NCBI RefSeq assembly: GCF_026341275.1
Contig: NZ_JAIFZO010000002.1
Coordinates: forward strand, 1,128,361 to 1,192,360
DNA: 64,000 nucleotides
Source: Streptomyces ortus
GTDB taxonomy: Bacteria > Actinomycetota > Actinomycetes > Streptomycetales > Streptomycetaceae
Reading direction: 5' to 3'
This document shows, one piece after another, positions 62,508-64,000 of the stretch (the stretch's first letter is position 1; each line of letters begins with the position of its first letter). The position numbers and the translations under genes were made by a program. The notes under the pieces are model-generated. The model did no database searches, was not told the origin of the DNA, and saw nothing but the letters and a program-made list of their open reading frames with translations.

Positions 62508-63362
62508 TCACCACCCGTACTTCAGGTCGGAGGAGACGTCCTCATGGCCTTCAGGGGATGCCGGGGATCGGTTCAAGCCCTTGCGGTGCAGCGGCGTAAC
62601 GCCGCTGTCGATCTGCTTCTTGAGGGTGCGGATACGTCCCCGAAAGGCTCCACTGCTGAGCCTCTCGGGGCGGGCGATCCATCCGGAGGACCGGTCCACA
62701 ACATCGGGCAACTGCTGGAGGTCCGGCACCAGGGTGTGGAGGATGTCTGTCAGCTTGCGCTGCGTGGAGGCTTGCGGCTGCCACTGCATGTGAGACGTGA
62801 TGGCAGCAACGGCGGAGGCGTACTCCGCTCCTCCTGCTGCTGCGTCTTTTGCTTCTTCCTGAAGAACTTGGTGACCTACCTGTCCGGGAGCGTCAGCGAC
62901 CTCTGCCGCAGCGCTCTGGGGGGTAGGGGGTTGGTTCTTTTTACCGGACGGTTCAAAGGACGGTTCGGGTGCCAGATTGGCACCCCGTTCTGTCGAATTT
63001 GGCACCCCGTCCGTCGATGACGCGCTGGAGCGGGGCGTCAGATTGGCACCCCGTTCCCTGGGTGGCCTACAGCGCGCCAAGTCGAGGTCGTACACCGTCG
63101 GGCGGCGGTCCTCACGCTCGATGTACAGCTCCGCGAGCTTCTGGTTGCCCTTCCGGATCAGCCCCTGCTCCTCCAGCGTGCGCAGGTGCCGCTGTACGGT
63201 TCGCTCGCCCATGCGTGTCTTCCAAACGATGGTGTCGACCGAGGGGAAAGCTCCGGTGCCGTCGTCGTTCGCGTGGTCGGCGAGGATAAGAAGAACGTGG
63301 GCGGGTCCCGCGTCTTCTACTGGGGCCTCTTGCATGGCCCATGTCATGGCCTTGATGCTCAC
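62508..63362 (-). CDS. phage replication-type HTH protein with internal iterons
   Basis: A 284-residue protein from a GTG at 63362. N-terminal HTH_36-type domain: AHVLLILADHANDDGTGAFP, SVDTIVWKTRMGERTVQRHL and RTLEEQGLIRKGNQ. The middle (residues about 95-140) is low-complexity and coincides with repeated DNA (iterons at 62977-63056). The C-terminal part (LTDILHTLVPDLQQLPDVVD) is helical. Such proteins are replication initiators or accessory regulators; the repeats inside the gene favour an initiator with an internal origin, as in lambda O. Confidence 0.75.
   Translation of the reverse strand: MSIKAMTWAMQEAPVEDAGPAHVLLILADHANDDGTGAFPSVDTIVWKTRMGERTVQRHLRTLEEQGLIRKGNQKLAELYIEREDRRPTVYDLDLARCRPPRERGANLTPRSSASSTDGVPNSTERGANLAPEPSFEPSGKKNQPPTPQSAAAEVADAPGQVGHQVLQEEAKDAAAGGAEYASAVAAITSHMQWQPQASTQRKLTDILHTLVPDLQQLPDVVDRSSGWIARPERLSSGAFRGRIRTLKKQIDSGVTPLHRKGLNRSPASPEGHEDVSSDLKYGW
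62946..63056. repeat. iteron-like repeats inside the HTH gene (possible replication origin)
   Basis: TTGGCACCCCGT(T/C)C occurs at 62977-62990, 62999-63012 and 63043-63056, i.e. spaced 22 and 44 (2 x 22) bp. Two copies of GGACGGTTC (62946, 62958) lie beside them, and the first copy is part of the palindrome GGTGCC-AGATT-GGCACC. The first and third copies are read as ERGANL, the middle as DGVPNS, i.e. a different codon frame. Confidence 0.65.
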
Positions 63363-63529
63363 AGCGCTCCTCCAGCGATTTCAGCGGTGGCGCGCTGAAG
63401 GGCGTGACTCTGTCGGAGGGCTGGCGTAGCCTTACTCACATCGGAACCTTCCTGAAGGTTCTTGTTATCGGGCCCGCCAAGCCGCTTGAAAGCCTCCCGC
63501 TGGGGGGCTTTCTTGTTGTCCGCGATCAT
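63359..63529 (-). CDS. small phage protein, 56 residues
   Basis: MIADNKKAPQREAFKRLGGP, then DNKNLQEGSDVSKATPALRQ. GGGAGGGAAG lies 4-6 bases before the ATG, and the stop overlaps the HTH gene start by GTGA. Function unknown; likely an early regulatory protein. Confidence 0.65.
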   Translation of the reverse strand: MIADNKKAPQREAFKRLGGPDNKNLQEGSDVSKATPALRQSHALQRATAEIAGGAL

Positions 63530-63530
63530 C

Positions 63531-63650
63531 TCACTTCCCTCCCCGCAAAAGGACGCGGAGGCGTGCGATCTGGTCCTGCGTGAGGGGCGGCATCTTCTCG
63601 GCGGCGACGCGAGCCTTCTCCCGCAGGAGAGCCTTAAGTTCAGGCGACAT
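63531..63650 (-). CDS. small phage protein, 39 residues
   Basis: MSPELKALLREKARVAAEKM, then PPLTQDQIARLRVLLRGGK. A perfect GGAGG precedes the ATG by 6 bases, and the sequence overlaps the HTH gene upstream by 11 bp. The LTQDQIARLRVLL ending is a pattern I recall in small actinophage and plasmid proteins. Confidence 0.7.
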   Translation of the reverse strand: MSPELKALLREKARVAAEKMPPLTQDQIARLRVLLRGGK

Positions 63651-63873
63651 CGTTGGCCTCCGTAAAGAAGTCGTCGATGCGGCAGCCGATAGCGTCGGCC
63701 AGCAGCGCGAGGCTCTGCGAGTTCGGGAGGCGTCGGCCGCAGACCCATGCGCTGATGGTGCGCTGGTCGATTCCGGTAGCGCGGTGGATGTCGCTGCCTT
63801 TGAGTCCGGCTTCTTTCCGGAGTTTCCGGAGGCGTTCTCCAGAGAAGGCCCGGGAGGGTTGCACTTTCTGCAC
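63640..63873 (-). CDS. XRE-family DNA-binding protein
   Basis: A 77-residue protein from a GTG at 63873 (GAAAGG 9 bases upstream). The whole length is a lambda-repressor-like fold: SGERLRKLRKEAGLKGSDIH, RATGIDQRTISAWVCGRRLP and LALLADAIGCRIDDFF. Candidate immunity or Cro-like regulator of the early operon. Upstream DNA (63874-64000) has an inverted repeat that could be its operator, and no other gene. Confidence 0.85.
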   Translation of the reverse strand: MQKVQPSRAFSGERLRKLRKEAGLKGSDIHRATGIDQRTISAWVCGRRLPNSQSLALLADAIGCRIDDFFTEANDVA

Positions 63874-63927
63874 CGAGATACCTTTCGGTCTCGGCGCATC
63901 TCGCTCACTGCCCGAGGGCAGATTCGC

Positions 63928-63952
63928 GCGCAGGCAAGGAGTTCACCTGCGC
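63928..63952. promoter_or_regulatory. inverted repeat upstream of the XRE gene
   Basis: GCGCAGG (63928-63934) and CCTGCGC (63946-63952) flank AAGG-containing spacer DNA of 11 bp, about 55-80 bp upstream of the XRE start on its transcribed side. Possible operator of the early promoter. Confidence 0.35.
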
Positions 63953-64000
63953 CTTCACCGAATGCGCGACTAGTTAGAGATTAGGCGCATCGGTAGAGAA

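Larger units (their letters stand above)
30381..64000. mobile_element. siphovirus-type prophage, left end to beyond window
   Basis: Every recognisable gene from 38577 to 60276 is a phage structural or packaging gene in canonical order on the minus strand. HTH/replication-type small genes follow to the right edge. The left limit is placed just after the chromosomal hydrolase gene because the next genes are unlike Streptomyces core genes; the exact attachment site is not visible. No integrase, excisionase, holin or endolysin was found inside, so the element extends past 64000 or is incomplete. Boundaries of the accessory genes (30421-38522) relative to the phage are inferred. Confidence 0.8.

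Noticed and set aside
63874..64000. An integrase or attachment site at the right edge
   Set aside because: Only an inverted repeat and promoter-like DNA; the window ends before any such gene.

Overview
The window is chromosomal DNA of a high-GC actinobacterium, almost certainly a Streptomyces. The left half carries a recognisable Streptomyces housekeeping block: pgi, an RbpA-family gene, secG, tpiA, pgk, gap, then a large secreted M14 carboxypeptidase, whiA, yvcK, rapZ and uvrC, then a LacI regulator with a sugar kinase, and uvrA. Starts are often GTG, genes overlap by ATGA/GTGA, and terminators are GC-rich hairpins without T tracts. No tRNA, rRNA, CRISPR array or insertion sequence was recognised.

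Region by region. 1-6058: a sugar module on the minus strand (GH13 glucosidase cut by the window edge, sugar-binding protein) and a plus-strand PadR - ABC ATPase - FtsX permease operon. 6060-6415 and 15670-16140: intergenic arrays of a Streptomyces-type dispersed repeat in regular 70 bp and 72 bp tandem periods. 6415-12475: glycolysis genes with secG and the RbpA paralogue. 12667-15618: carboxypeptidase. 16145-21367: uvrC-rapZ-yvcK-whiA as an overlapping operon read right to left. 21368-25470: a mostly empty 1 kb, a helix-turn-helix gene, a LacI repressor with a palindromic operator, and a PfkB kinase. 25720-30380: uvrA with a DNA-damage-type promoter, then a mycothiol-type isomerase and a metallo-beta-lactamase-fold hydrolase.

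From about 30,381 to the right edge lies a siphovirus-type prophage that continues beyond the window (no integrase or endolysin is inside it). The minus-strand late operon reads, in order of transcription, small terminase (60276), large terminase, portal, scaffold, major capsid, a deacetylase-bearing virion protein, head-tail connectors, major tail protein, the G/GT tail chaperones with a canonical -1 slippery site, a 1766-residue tape measure protein and three tail proteins (to 38577). The early region at the right edge (61663-63873) holds small HTH proteins and a replication-type HTH protein whose gene contains iteron-like repeats. Opposite-strand accessory genes sit at both ends: a terminase-proximal unknown gene (60420), and on the left a degenerate HNH protein, a GNAT/HTH-TPR/ATPase regulatory group, a TRADD-N-type membrane protein and a three-gene sugar-transfer cassette.

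The most striking observations are (i) a 361-residue LAGLIDADG intein inserted exactly after the catalytic cysteine of the NlpC/P60 peptidase motif in the tape measure protein; (ii) three 14 bp iterons spaced 22 and 44 bp inside the replication gene and read in different codon frames, suggesting an internal origin; (iii) a carbohydrate deacetylase domain in the virion module; and (iv) an accessory island including a TRADD-N-associated membrane protein. All family assignments come from reading the sequence, without database searches.
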